Translations under genes and position numbers: made by a program
Shown here: in pieces, positions 1 to 10,908 of the stretch
Layout of the letters: every line of letters begins with the position of its first letter
Position numbering within the stretch: the first letter of the stretch is position 1
The notes under the pieces: model-generated
What the model saw: only the letters and a program-made list of their open reading frames with translations
Told to the model about the DNA's origin: nothing
Databases searched by the model: none
NCBI RefSeq assembly: GCF_040436345.1
Contig: NC_133230.1
Coordinates: 15,572,197 to 15,636,196, forward strand
Reading direction: 5' to 3'
Origin: Pagrus major
Lineage: Eukaryota > Chordata > Actinopteri > Spariformes > Sparidae
DNA: 64,000 nucleotides

Positions 1-1950
1 ATTTCCGGAAGTGTTTTTCATACTAGTAGCAGAGAAAGTTCTACATCCTGTTTGCCTCCAACAGGCAGAGCAGCTGGTAGTAAAGGGATAAATCCCCTGC
101 AGACAGAATCATGTCTGCATGGATACAGATAACATCATGATAAATCGTAGGAAATACGGTGGGTGGCTTTTTGTGACGCAATGTCTACTCAAATAAGTGC
201 ATATTGAAGCCACTCATAGTGATTGAGTGGGTGGGAGGCCCCCGCCATTGTTTGCCAAAGCTACTGATGATTCAACCCTTATGGCACCTTCTACAAGGAG
301 GAAGGCTAAGTTAGAGTCGTCTCTTATGAAGGGGACCTGACAGCCGTCAGTGGCCTGTTCTGGGCATTCGTCCGACTTATCAGTCACCAACCACGTGTCC
401 GGAGTGATGGGTGCCTTGCGATGTGTCATCCAAGTGGTATTCTGGCTGCAATTGACAGTGACAGTTAGGCTTGAGTCCTGGGCAGTGTGGGATGAGGTGT
501 AAACGAAATCATCATTAACTCCCCGCTTTGGTGTTTCATCACCACACACAGCCTCACGGGGCAGACGTCTTCGTCACAGATTGTCTGAACAACACTTCCC
601 AGCATGGGCATGTTGTTATTTTGGGCAGTGATGGAGGGATCTTGCATTTACATACTGCACAAACAAAAACAGCAGCAAAGAGGAGAAATACATTAAATAG
701 GTAGGTAGAGTCATCACCGTGAGGGTCAGACAAATCAAGTTGTGGTTTGAGTTAAAAGAACTACGTTACTTCTGTAACTGTAGTTACAAACATACCTACA
801 TTATATACATAACGTCAGTGACAGTATGTACGTATGTACACGTGCGCTTGTTTAACCCGACTGTTCATCCCGACTTCCTCCTTTTGCAGACTTTGTCGCT
901 CTTCATACTATTTCACCTTACCTCCTCCTTTGCTGCTGTAACAATTACTACTACGACTGGAGGTCGCTGCCTATAGACACTGATTTTGGCTGAAAGAAGC
1001 CCAGAAAAAAATCAATCAAATCTCTTCAGTCTGTTGGTTAATTGCATCGTTATTTACACAGCAGGATATTGGATATTGATAGTGATATTATAACACTTTT
1101 TTGGTGCGTGTAAGATGTTGTTGAGACTCACAAGTCGTCTGCAGATGAATTACATTTATTACAATACATCAAAATATTTTCATTTGTACAGTGTAGAAAG
1201 GAAATGTGCTGAGGACAGCTTCTGAAGTGTGCCATGAACTAAAAATCAAGTCCAAAAATGCTGGACCTCTGACTGAGCAGAGAGTAATTGTACCCCTGTA
1301 CCTGCAGAGAGCAAACGGCAGCTTCCACTGATTGGAAACACTAGACCGATTGTGCCAAAAAACAACCCATGTTTTTTTTAAGATGTGAGGGGAACAAATC
1401 CTGTGATGAAATGATGGTCTTGCTACATCCTGCATATGGACTGATTTCATTTGCTTTCAAAAGTCATTTAAAATGGATTAAAAATAACTTATTCCCATTT
1501 TGTAAGCCTGCAGTGCCTGGCTTGGCAGCTCAAACGCCTTCTCCCACAAAATCGTAAAATAAACTCACATGTTGATCTGTGCTTGTCTATCAAATTGCTC
1601 CACCTTTTTGTAACGTCTGCATGCTTCTCAAAGGACGGAGTGGGTTTTAATTTTCTGTTCTTCATTAGTTTCTTTCCTTACTCAGTGAGTCTAGGAATAC
1701 AGCTTGATACTGTAAACTTTTCAGATTTCAGCAAACTCAACAGACAGATCACCCTCTGAGAAACTGAAAGATTGATATTTAAGTGGTATATGTGAGAACA
1801 ATATGTGTCTGATATTGACCCACGCAAGCACATCAAGCTAGACTAGTGATCAATCCTGTGACCTTTTTATGTCTGAGAGGATAAAAAGTGTTTTTTAAAA
1901 CCATGGTGGTCAGGCTTTCATAATCATCAATGTGTGTGCATGGACTTGTA
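1..1950. other. Intergenic DNA, no recognisable gene
   Basis: This is AT-rich non-coding DNA with no splice-linked exons or known domains. The only notable item is a minus-strand open stretch at 214-647, described separately. The rest shows ordinary short chance ORFs with no recognisable family. Confidence 0.5.
214..647 (-). pseudogene. Unrecognised minus-strand open region in two overlapping frames
   Basis: Two minus-strand open frames overlap here (465-647 and 214-549). Read from high to low coordinates, the first gives a stretch containing TICDEDVCPVR. If the frame slips by one base near 550, it continues as EAVCGDETPKRGV and then a stretch with NCSQNTTW and PITPDTWLVTDKSDECP. The composition, with spaced cysteines and an N-glycosylation-like NTT, looks more protein-like than most chance ORFs nearby. 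I do not recognise a family. It could be a decayed exon or retroposed fragment, or it could be chance. No acceptor or donor pair was convincing. Confidence 0.2.
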
Positions 1951-1956
1951 TTACTC

Positions 1957-2155
1957 ACGTTGTGGGGACATAGTTAAAACAGTCACATTGTGGGGACCCG
2001 TTTTCCTTTTGGGGACACAATGTAAGTCCCAATAATGTAGTAAATCATTACATTTTTATGTAAAGACTTGATTAAAGGTGAAGGTAAGTTTTGGTGGTCA
2101 TGATTAGGGTAAGTTTAAGCCTCCAGGAAATGATTGTAAGTCAATTGAATGTCCT
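1957..2155. repeat. Dispersed fish repeat with TGTGGGGAC motifs
   Basis: The motif TGTGGGGAC occurs twice about 30 bases apart (near 1961 and 1990). A related TTGGGGACACAATGTAAG follows, then a stretch with GATTAGGGTAAGTTTAAGCC. This layout matches a dispersed repeat that I recall from many teleost intergenic regions. A related fragment, TTAGGGTAAGTGTTAGGCTCC, occurs near 10425-10446. Confidence 0.45.
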
Positions 2156-5100
2156 TTGAAACTGCCCCACCAGTGACATTCTTGCCTACCTGGTCTTCGG
2201 TTTCATGACACACTAAAAGTAGCGAGTAGGCACACATACGATGAGTCAGGCTGGCCATCATGAGAACAAGGGGAATCCCAGTCCAACAGTCCAGATGGCA
2301 GTTCTGTGGGCCGCTTGTGCCGCTGTGAGCAACCTCCTCCTCAGGTTGCAAGCTTGTTGCACACCACATGTTCCATGGCAAGGAAATACCGGCACAATTT
2401 TTTTTTCACAAATTTCTCCTTCTTTTATAAGTTACAAGGGAGATTGAAAAATAGTAATGACAAATTATACATTCCCAAAACACTAATTGTCATTTCTGTT
2501 TGTATGTAGAGGAAGATAAAAGATGCAAACGTTTTAATTAGTAAGCTTCAGATTTGCAAGGGAGGTCTTTTTTCAACTTTAGAGAGAGGAACAGCTACTA
2601 AGATAATCACCTTCTGGTTGCAGCTCCATATTTATATATATTCCCTCACAAGTGGAGGGTTTAATAATGTCAAACTATCCATTAATATTGTCCCTTGACT
2701 GATAATAAAATGAGTGACATTGAAAATATGCTGAATTAATGTAAAAAAAAAAATGTATTGTTGTGGCATACACACTGCCGTCATGTCACCAACAAGACAA
2801 CAGCTGCCACTTCAGCCTTTCTATGCATCTCGGTGCAATTGAGAATATATGTGAATGTTTCAACCCTGACATCAGTTTCCAAGAAGAGCACTCATATTCC
2901 CCTGCTGTCAATTACATGCCAAGAAATCAGCCCTTGATGGGGTGTCATGTACGCTCTGACGCATGTCTCAGCGAGCCCTCAGAACCTTTTAACGTGGCCA
3001 GTCATGGTGAGCTACATCTGGCTGCTCAAGTACATTCCCCTTCTTGGTTCATTTCAAGATGTTGTCATCAAACTGATTGCTATTGCCTCACTCAGCCGGG
3101 TTTAATGGTCATAGAGGCACCCATTCTCTGAAGGAGTGGGTGAGCAAGGGGGCTACTGAATGAATCATTGAGGGAGTGAGAGAGCCGTTGAGCAAAGGAG
3201 GAGGAGGAAGTACACTTAGTGAAAACATGTTGAAAGGGTTTCCTAATATTTTGTTACTCAGTGAATGTAAATGTAGGTGGACAGAATATTAGAAACACTA
3301 TTTAATGTAAATGGCTGTCAGGAGAACCACCACCACTTATTTTGTGGAACTCTATAGTACTGTAGAGTTAAATCAACATCTCTCTGATCCCGTCTCATCA
3401 AAAACTGAACATTATAAGGTTTACAAAGGTAGAACTGTGAGGAAGTGAAATACACATCACTGAGAGCACCATGTTCTTCCTAGCAGCAAGAACAAATATC
3501 AAACCAAAGACAAAATCTGAGGTCAAATATTTCTATTCACCTTCCCTTGTTGTAGTCATATTTTTCATTGTTGCTTTAATGTGCTTAAAGGATGATTTTG
3601 GTTAGATAAGGGAGATTATAAACAAACTTATTTTGAAGAGAAAATGAAGGCGAACTGTAAATTTAGTGTCTCTTGTAAACAACCATCACAGTTTATAGAC
3701 AGACTTCCTGGATCATTAGCGACATTTTGTCTGAATCACCATCCTGTTTTACAAAACAGTTGGGACGCTGTGTGAAAGGTAAAAACAAAAACAAAATGCA
3801 ATCATTTGCAAACAAACTGTTTACCAACAATGCTTTTAAGAAGAGTGCATACAGTAATATCCTTAATGCAATCATGTGTTTCACAAAGTGGTGAACCTCG
3901 CTCCATCCTTGCTTGTGAATGACTGAGCCTTTTTGAGGATGTAGTAATTGATATAGTAAAACATGAAACGTACTGTATTTGTACTGTTTTCAATTGAGTT
4001 TAAGTCAAAAAGGATTAGCAAATTATAAAATTAGAAAACCCATTCGTAGATTAATGTTGGCAATGTACGTTTCTGCCAACCACAGATATGTTGAAACGTT
4101 ACATTTCTTTATGTTGCAACTTAACGATTCTTTAGGTTCAATTTTCAATTTTATCTTGTGACAACACAGTGCCTATAATCTGATTAGGTTTAGGCACAGA
4201 ATCCACTTGGTTAGGGATAGAAAAATATCATGTTTTCGCTTAAAATACCGATTTTGGTCGCCACAAACACAGCAGGAAATTGTCCCGAGGTCACCTTGAA
4301 AATATCCTGTGGTGTCACGCTTACAAATGTTGAAACACAGTCTTCAGCTGCAGTCACTGGCTTGGCACCCTCTGGCTGTAACTCCACCACCATCCCCTCC
4401 ACCTCCCAATATGACAGTTAGGCCATAAAGATGTAATATTGATTGACACATTTTGTGGACATTTCAATATGGTATTATGACACGGCCTATGACACAAACA
4501 AATGTGAACTTGCAGAAACATTAATTGCCAACATTTTATCCTGGCAACGGGGCTGGTTTTATAATATCACAACTTCTTGGGGGGGGAAGTGGGGCTCCAG
4601 CAAATAGTTTAAATGACTTATGTGCGCCGTGATTCACATTCTTATTATTCAAGCACAGTAGTGCACTGGACTTAATGGGAACTTCAGAGGGCAGCCGGTA
4701 GAGATCAGTCAGAAAATGAGACTGAAGCACATGACTGATTTACAAAATTAACAGTGCATTCATGGTTGTTCCGAAAACATCAATTATGCATGTGTACTGT
4801 TAACCATGCCTCCTATTAAAATTGTCTTCTCCCATTCTTTCTCTCCATTTCTTTTCATTGTCTGAATGCAGGCTTGGAAAAATGAGAATCAGCCCACTGT
4901 GTGTCTTAATGCATCCTGAATGATGAAAAGCTGCACTGAAATTAGTTGAATGGTGACCTAATGAATGCAATTATACTCATTTCAAAAAACATATCCTAGT
5001 GAAACATTGTGGTGCACAGCATTTCAAAAGGGCTATGACGTGTTTATTTTATTGAAGAAGTAGTCCCATGATTTAAACCACATATAGTTCAGGGAGAACA

Positions 5101-6050
5101 GCCTTGGTTGTTTTGTCATTTTGTCTCTTCTTTTTTCGCAGTATATACTTTCATTGTGGTGTACACAGAGGAATTGTTCCTCACTGTTTCACAGTCAAAA
5201 TGCTGAAATAGAGGAACAGAGATGGAGTACAATCAACTGTACTACAATGTTTTCACAACCAATTCTGGCTGATGCAAGAGATACTAACCACAGCCTTGTT
5301 ATTCTACCACCAGCCCTCTATTGTTTCTTTTATTGTGTTTCTTTTTAACATCACAAATGCTCTGTTGATGTCCTGACAGTTTTCTTGTTTTGTTGTTTTT
5401 GTGTCTTTTCTGCAAACTGAGAGATGTCATCTGTAGTTCCTGTTTCAAGGAATACATCTGGCTCTGAAAAAAAGGTATACAGAATAATTGAATGGTCACC
5501 GCTTTGAGCCATCAGGAGTAGTGTTTGTTTTTGCTTCTGAAAATTGCCGGCAGAACATTAAGGACATTTGTCAGCTCCTGATAGAAAACTCAAGTTCACT
5601 GTGACTAAACTGGCCTTGGTTCAAGCGTACAGTAAACAACTCAAATAAGTCCAACCTTAAAATTGCATCTTACTCATACCACTCAATCTATACTTCTTGG
5701 CCAGGTTTAAAATGACAATACATAAGAAGGCCAAGTGTTTCCAATTTTTCACTTTGTTTTTAACAAAGCCTTTTCCCCCCTTTTCTTTCCCACTGTCTTA
5801 TTTATTTGTGCACACCGAAAGCTAAGCATGTTTGAAACATGAGTTTCTTAGTAGCATAAGCTGTATTTGACTGAAAAAAGGTTTTTCACTGAGGTCTCCT
5901 AGCCTGAACTGGTTGAATTTGGATCTATTTGATGGCAAACAAGGTTTTTCCTGTCCTTTAATTCATTAAGGGTGAAAACTGGCTTATGTCAATTTTGAGC
6001 GTTTCAGAGGGATAGAAGCTTCTTTCCTCCTTTCTTTTTTTTTCTAATGT
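2156..6050. other. Intergenic DNA with one decayed inverted-repeat element
   Basis: No gene is recognised. Apart from the element at 3755-4040, I see only AT-rich unique-looking sequence and chance ORFs. The longest, at 2763-3131, gives no recognisable domain. Confidence 0.45.
3755..4040. mobile_element. Decayed non-autonomous DNA transposon
   Basis: The left end begins AACAGTTGGGACGCTGTGTG and runs into an A-rich stretch with AATGCAATCATTTGCAAA. The right end contains TCAATTGAGTTTAAGTC then AAAAAGGATTAGCAAATTAT, a diverged reverse complement of such a stretch. This resembles a teleost DNA transposon end that I recall, GTTGGGACGCTGTGTAAA. Boundaries are approximate and both ends are mutated. 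Confidence 0.35.
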
Positions 6051-7622
6051 GATGTGTATTGCTACTGTGTATTTGGACTGTGTGATGTGTATTTCTACAA
6101 TGTATTTCTACTGTGTATTTCTATTGTCTGCTCTGTATTTCTACTGTGTATTTCTATTGTGATGTGTATTTCTACTGTGATGTGTATTTCTACTGTGTAT
6201 TTCTATTGTCTTCTCTGTATTTCTGCTGTGTATTTCGACTGTGTGCTGTGTATTTCTACTGTGTATTTCAACTGTGTGATGTTTATTTCTACTGTGTATT
6301 TCTACTGTGTATCTCTATTGTGATGTGTATTTCTACTGTGATGTGTATTTCTACTGTGCGATGTTTATTTCTACTGTATATTTCTACTGTGTATCTCTAT
6401 TGTGATATGTATTTCTACTGTGATGTGTATTTCTAGTGTGTGATGTTTATTTCCACTGTGTATTTCTACTGTGTATTTCTAATGTGATGTGTATTGCTAC
6501 TGTGTATTTGGACTGTGTGATGTGTATTTCTACAATGTATTTCTACTGTGTGCTATGTATTTCTAGTGTATGTGTACTGTGTGCTGTGCATTTCTACTGT
6601 GTATTTCTATTGTGATGTGTATTTCTACTGTGTATTTCTATTGTGATGTGTATTTCTACTGTGATGTGTATTTCTACTGTGCGATGTTTATTTCTACTGT
6701 ATATTTCTACTGTGTATTTCAACTGTGTGATGTTTATTTCTACTGTGTATTTCTACTGTGTATCTCTATTGTGATGTGTATTTCTACTGTGATGTGTATT
6801 TCTACTGTGCGATGTTTATTTCTACTGTATATTTCTACTGTGTATCTCTATTGTGATATGTATTTCTACTGTGATGTGTATTTCTAGTGTGTGATGTTTA
6901 TTTCCACTGTGTATTTCTACTGTGTATCTCTATTGTGATGTGTATTTCTATTGTGATGTGTATTTCTACTGTGTATTTCTATTGTGATGTGTATTTCTAC
7001 TCTGTATTTCTACTGTCTGCTCTGTATTTCTCCTGTGTATTTCGACTGTGATATGTATTTCTAGTGTATTTGTACTGTGTGCTATGTATTTCTACTGTGT
7101 ATTTCTATTGTGATGTGTATTTCTACTGTGATGTGTATTTCTACTGTGTATTTCTATTGTGATGTGTATTTCTACTGTGTATTTCTATTGTCTTCTCTGT
7201 ATTTCTGCTGTGTATTTCCACTGTGTGCTGTGTATTTCTACTGTGTATTTCAACTGTGTGATGTTTATTTCTACTCTGTATTCCTACTATGTGCTGTGTA
7301 TTTCTACTTTGTGATGTGTATTTCTACTCTGTGCTGTGTATTTCTACAGTGTATTTCTACTATGTACTGTGTATTTCTACAGTCTATTTCTACTGTGTGA
7401 TGTGGATTCCTACTCTGTGTTTCTAATGTGTGATGTGTATTTCTACAGTGTATTTTTTCTATCTACTGTGTATTTCTATTGTCTGCTCTGTATTTCTACT
7501 GTGTATTTCGACTGTGTGCTATGTATTTCTAGTGTATTTGTACTGTGTGCTGTGTATTTCTATTGTGATGTGTATTTCTATTGTGATGTGTATTTCTACT
7601 GTGTATTTCTATTGTCTTTGTA
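6051..7622. repeat. Minisatellite of 13- and 18-bp units, about 1.57 kb
   Basis: The array is built from two interleaved units, TGTGTATTTCTAC (13 bp) and TGTGATGTGTATTTCTAC (18 bp), with variants such as TGTGCGATGTTTATTTC, TATCTCTAT and TATTTCGAC. The plus strand is pyrimidine/T-biased and nearly free of CpG. Long blocks recur: a block starting TTTCAACTGTGTGATG is found near 6266, 6717 and 7247, and a block with TATTGCTACTGTGTATTTGG near 6056 and 6490. This indicates segmental duplication within the array. Because stop codons are rare in the units, all plus frames show Tyr/Cys/Phe-rich pseudo-ORFs. These are by-products of the repeat and not genes. Confidence 0.95.
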
Positions 7623-9410
7623 AAAATAGAAGAATTGCATAATCACCCAAATTATATAAAGCTCAATCAAGGAGCTTGTTGGTATATGTGATGTCAACTC
7701 AATTAAGCAAGCGAACATTAAAAGTCACGATGGCACCGAACCCAGCTGAGAAGGGGAAGCTGATGACAACAAAACGCAGCAGTCAGTGAAGGAGGGAATG
7801 ATAAACACCAAACAGGAACATGATTGTGAAATAAATACATCAGCTTTCGTCTTCAGTCTTTTCTTTCTCACCCACTTCACACCAGTATCTGTGAGTGGGC
7901 TGGGCAAGTGACCAACAAAGTATTATTTATAGCATACGGACGTAACATGATCAGATGATTAAATGTGATTAATCACAACGAGGCAATGATGAGCTAAACA
8001 TTGTTGAAAATATGGTAACCTATGTGGTGGACCGAACACACAAATAGAAGAAGAAACTAAATTATGTCATAAACATTATGATGCTTTAATATAAAGGCTT
8101 TCTGTGCCTGTTTTGGGGGATACACACAGACCCAATGACCTCTGAGCTCATGGAGGAAGGATGTCAGGAAAGACAAACCTAAGAAATAAGTGTCTGAAAC
8201 TGTTTATTAAAATATATTTCTTGTGTTTCAGAGCAATCATGAAACTATAACTCTACTTTAAAATCTGCTAATTTACAGGATACCACACTGCCACTAATGA
8301 GTTTTGGTAATAACCTTTAACACATATTATTTACTTATGATTTGAATGATATTATCAAGGAGAAAAAACTTAGACTTTAATTCATCAGGTTGACAGAAAC
8401 ATGACTCCTTGATGTATAAATAGATAACTTTCTTTCTACAAATTTACCATGTAGCAACTTTACAAGGTGGAAATATGTCAATGTTGTGCTCTTAACTTGT
8501 TGACCCAAGTGTAAAAAAATCTATTGGTACTGCTTTAACGGAATTGATTCAATGTTTTTTTAATGTAATTAGAGTTAAGTTTGTTTGTTTTTTAAACTTG
8601 GAGTTCCAATTTGTAAGAAAATTGATTTTTGAGTCTCATTCCCAACTCGTCTGACACTGATGCTTTGGGTTGGTGGCCGACCCGACCTACCATGCCAAAA
8701 CGTCAGTATTTGACGAGTTGGGAATGAGACTCAAAGAAATGACTTTTTTACTAATTGGACTTTTGACGCTCAGTTTCCCAGACAAGATAGACCTTCATCC
8801 ACAATGTCTCAAAAACTTACTGTTGCTCAACATTCGTGTGCACACAGTCATATAATTGTTTGATGTAACTGCTGTAAACTGATACCAACAGATTATCTCC
8901 ACTATGCAAAATAGTCTTGTAAACTGAAACTCAAAATTAATAAACTCAAACTCAAGTGGGTTGTTTCACTTCATAAACACTTGCTGCTCTCCAATACAAG
9001 TGTTTCTATTGACAGACAGCAGTAATCTACCACCTTGGAGATTTAATTTGTATCTCCAAATAGTTGTGGAGAAACTGTATTTTTTTTCCTCTGGAAATCA
9101 ATTCAGTTAATTAAAGAAGAAGCTGAATCTTGGACTCCTACATACCCCATCTGGGAAAGCCTATTTGAGTTAATCTGCTTTAAAAGGCCACTTTTATACA
9201 GAACCAGGCTTAATCCATGTCCTGGAGACTGGCCCAACATATTTGAGAGAAAGATGAAATGGAAGTAGATGAGGACTTACTCTCTCTTGCTCTCTCCCCA
9301 AGATTAATTTAGTCATTGTGCACTCCTCCTGATTCCTGTGCAGGGAGAGAGGGAGAATAGAGCCTGCACCAATATTACTGACATTATGAGCAATTTAAGT
9401 CAAGTCTAAT
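7623..9410. other. Intergenic AT-rich DNA with one palindrome
   Basis: No gene is recognised. The region is AT-rich and contains the inverted repeat at 8628-8735, listed separately. Nothing else stands out. Confidence 0.45.
8628..8735. repeat. Perfect 24-bp inverted repeat with 60-bp spacer
   Basis: The left arm (8628-8651) begins TTTGAGTCTCATTCCCAACT, and the right arm (8712-8735) is its exact reverse complement, ending GGGAATGAGACTCAAA. The 60-bp spacer contains GGGTTGGTGGCCGACCCGAC and is itself GC-rich in an AT-rich setting. The arms can form a cruciform or an RNA hairpin. I recall similar palindromes scattered through percomorph genomes, so a small MITE or the core of a larger foldback element is the likeliest identity. 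Confidence 0.8.
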
Positions 9411-9416
9411 ACATAT

Positions 9417-9530
9417 ATGTAGCCCAATATCACAAGTCACAAACATACCACAAGGGGCTTTACAATCATATGTCAATACACGATATGTCACACTCTTTCC
9501 TGAGGCCCTGATTATACCTAATTTCAAAGC
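9417..9530. repeat. Dispersed fish repeat fragment
   Basis: The segment contains GTAGCCCAATATCACAAGTC followed by CACAAGGGGCTTTACAATC. I recall this pattern from a very common teleost interspersed repeat. It is short, the ends are uncertain, and no coding potential is seen. Confidence 0.4.
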
Positions 9531-10089
9531 CCAGCATGTCTTTATAGGGTGAAAATGCAAGACAGAACAAATCATTTCACAGGAAACAGCGAAACCGCCC
9601 TTCTACTAGGGTGCTTAATTCACGATAAAGACTTTTGTGGTTAACAGTTCCATTAATTTAGTGTACTGTTACAGATCTGTAAACACTAATGCTCTTCTGA
9701 AAGGGCACTCATTAAAACAAAAGGTCATAGATTACATTATTATTATTATTGTTCTTTCACAGATTTAACGCCACTGTCAGCAGCTGCTGCTGTTTCTTTC
9801 GCCGCAGGTTGTTTGTTACAGCGGCAGCTTGTGTCTGTTGGCTGGATGTTATGGACATCTGAAAGCACCTGGGAGCTGATGAGCTGCAGGAAGTAGGGCA
9901 AACCTGCAGAGACACCATGCAGATAGAAAGCGTCTGATCAAAGGGTCACTATGACGCAATGTCCTTCACAGTCGACACAGGAAACACAAATATGCCTCAA
10001 ATATACAGTAATAACCCACAGGTGTGACAATAACATGATATTTGTGGAAGAAAGACTGCTGAGAGAGGACACCTTACATGATATTGATA

Positions 10090-10090
<1 letters not shown>

Positions 10091-10126
<36 letters not shown>

Positions 10127-10153
10127 TATTATTATTATTATTATTACTATTAC

Positions 10154-10184
<31 letters not shown>

Positions 10185-10186
10185 GA
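10091..10186. repeat. (ATT)n microsatellite
   Basis: About 32 ATT units are present, with a few ACT interruptions. It makes the poly-isoleucine pseudo-ORFs seen on both strands, which should be ignored. Confidence 0.95.
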
Positions 10187-10224
10187 ATATTCTGAACTTT
10201 GAAAGGGAGCAGCTGTAACACAAA

Positions 10225-10272
10225 CAATTTCCCCTCGGGATAAAGTATTTCTGATTCTGATTCTGATTCTGA
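10225..10272 (+). mobile_element. 3' tail of an L2/CR1-type LINE
   Basis: The sequence CAATTTCCCCTCGGGATAAA runs into GTATTTCTGATTC and further TGATTC hexamers. This is the characteristic 3' end of teleost L2-clade LINEs as I recall it: a conserved stem followed by a short tandem tail. No reverse-transcriptase sequence is attached, so it is a severely 5'-truncated copy. Confidence 0.5.
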
Positions 10273-10464
10273 AATGGAAAGACATCACTCTGTTTGTGTA
10301 TGTGAGGGGATGCTTCATGCGTTTCAGACTCAAGACCAATTAATTGGGGACAGCTTGTGCAACTATGTACGACATCCCCTGTCCCTAATTGGAAAACAGC
10401 TTATTTTTGGGTCACTGGTAAGGTTAGGGTAAGTGTTAGGCTCCAGGAGGGGAGTGTTATTCAT

Positions 10465-10908
10465 ATGAGTAAGAAAATGAAAGAACCACAAACAAGTGCT
10501 GTATCTGAGGGTGAAACCAGAGACAATCACAAGGAGGGAAACATCTCTGAGGTCACCATGGACCAACGTCAAACATCTACGGAGTCTGCTGATCCTTCTG
10601 CCTCTGAGGCAGAAAGAGATAACCAGGTCCGGGTATTTGTTACTCTGCTGACAGTGAGATTGATGACCAAGTGTCATGCTCTACAGAACCGCAGTCAGGA
10701 GGAGAGGCTCGCCCACACAAAGGGACTGGTAAACCAAATAATGGAGGGCCTTGCTGTCACCGAAGGCTTCTGCCCAGACGTCAAGAGCACCAAGAAAGAG
10801 TGTGAGGCTGTGCTGAAAGACCTGCAGAATACATTCTGGCGTAGGCGGTTGGAGTCTGAAATTTCAGACCAGACTTTGCAGACACACATCAAAGACTTCT
10901 CTGCTTAG
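10465..10908 (+). CDS. Unrecognised intronless ORF, 147 residues
   Basis: This open frame could start at any of several ATGs; I chose 10465 (MSKKMKEP) because the 36 codons upstream fall in a dispersed repeat. The first ~55 residues are hydrophilic, rich in Glu, Ser and Thr, and look disordered. The second half (from about residue 55) looks like a folded helical segment: VRVFVTLLTVRLMTKC, then HTKGLVNQIMEGLAVTEGF, a cysteine-containing loop, and a helix with CEAVLKDLQNTFWRRRLESE. It ends at a TAG at 10906. Codon use looks like real coding DNA, with none of the low-complexity bias of nearby chance ORFs. No homologue is recognised. It sits about 190 bp downstream of a LINE tail and has no introns, so it may be a retrocopy or part of an unrecognised mobile element. 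Confidence 0.4.
   Translation: MSKKMKEPQTSAVSEGETRDNHKEGNISEVTMDQRQTSTESADPSASEAERDNQVRVFVTLLTVRLMTKCHALQNRSQEERLAHTKGLVNQIMEGLAVTEGFCPDVKSTKKECEAVLKDLQNTFWRRRLESEISDQTLQTHIKDFSA

Noticed and set aside
6054-7642. Many Tyr/Cys/Phe-rich plus-strand ORFs, some over 100 codons
   Set aside because: They follow from stop-poor tandem units in every frame and have no initiation, splicing or domain evidence.
9938-10339. 133-codon minus-strand ORF with long isoleucine run
   Set aside because: It is translation of the (ATT)n microsatellite.
10357-10464. Upstream 36 codons of the 10.4-kb ORF as part of the protein
   Set aside because: They lie in sequence resembling a dispersed repeat (TTAGGGTAAGTGTTAGGCTCC) and look unlike the rest of the frame.
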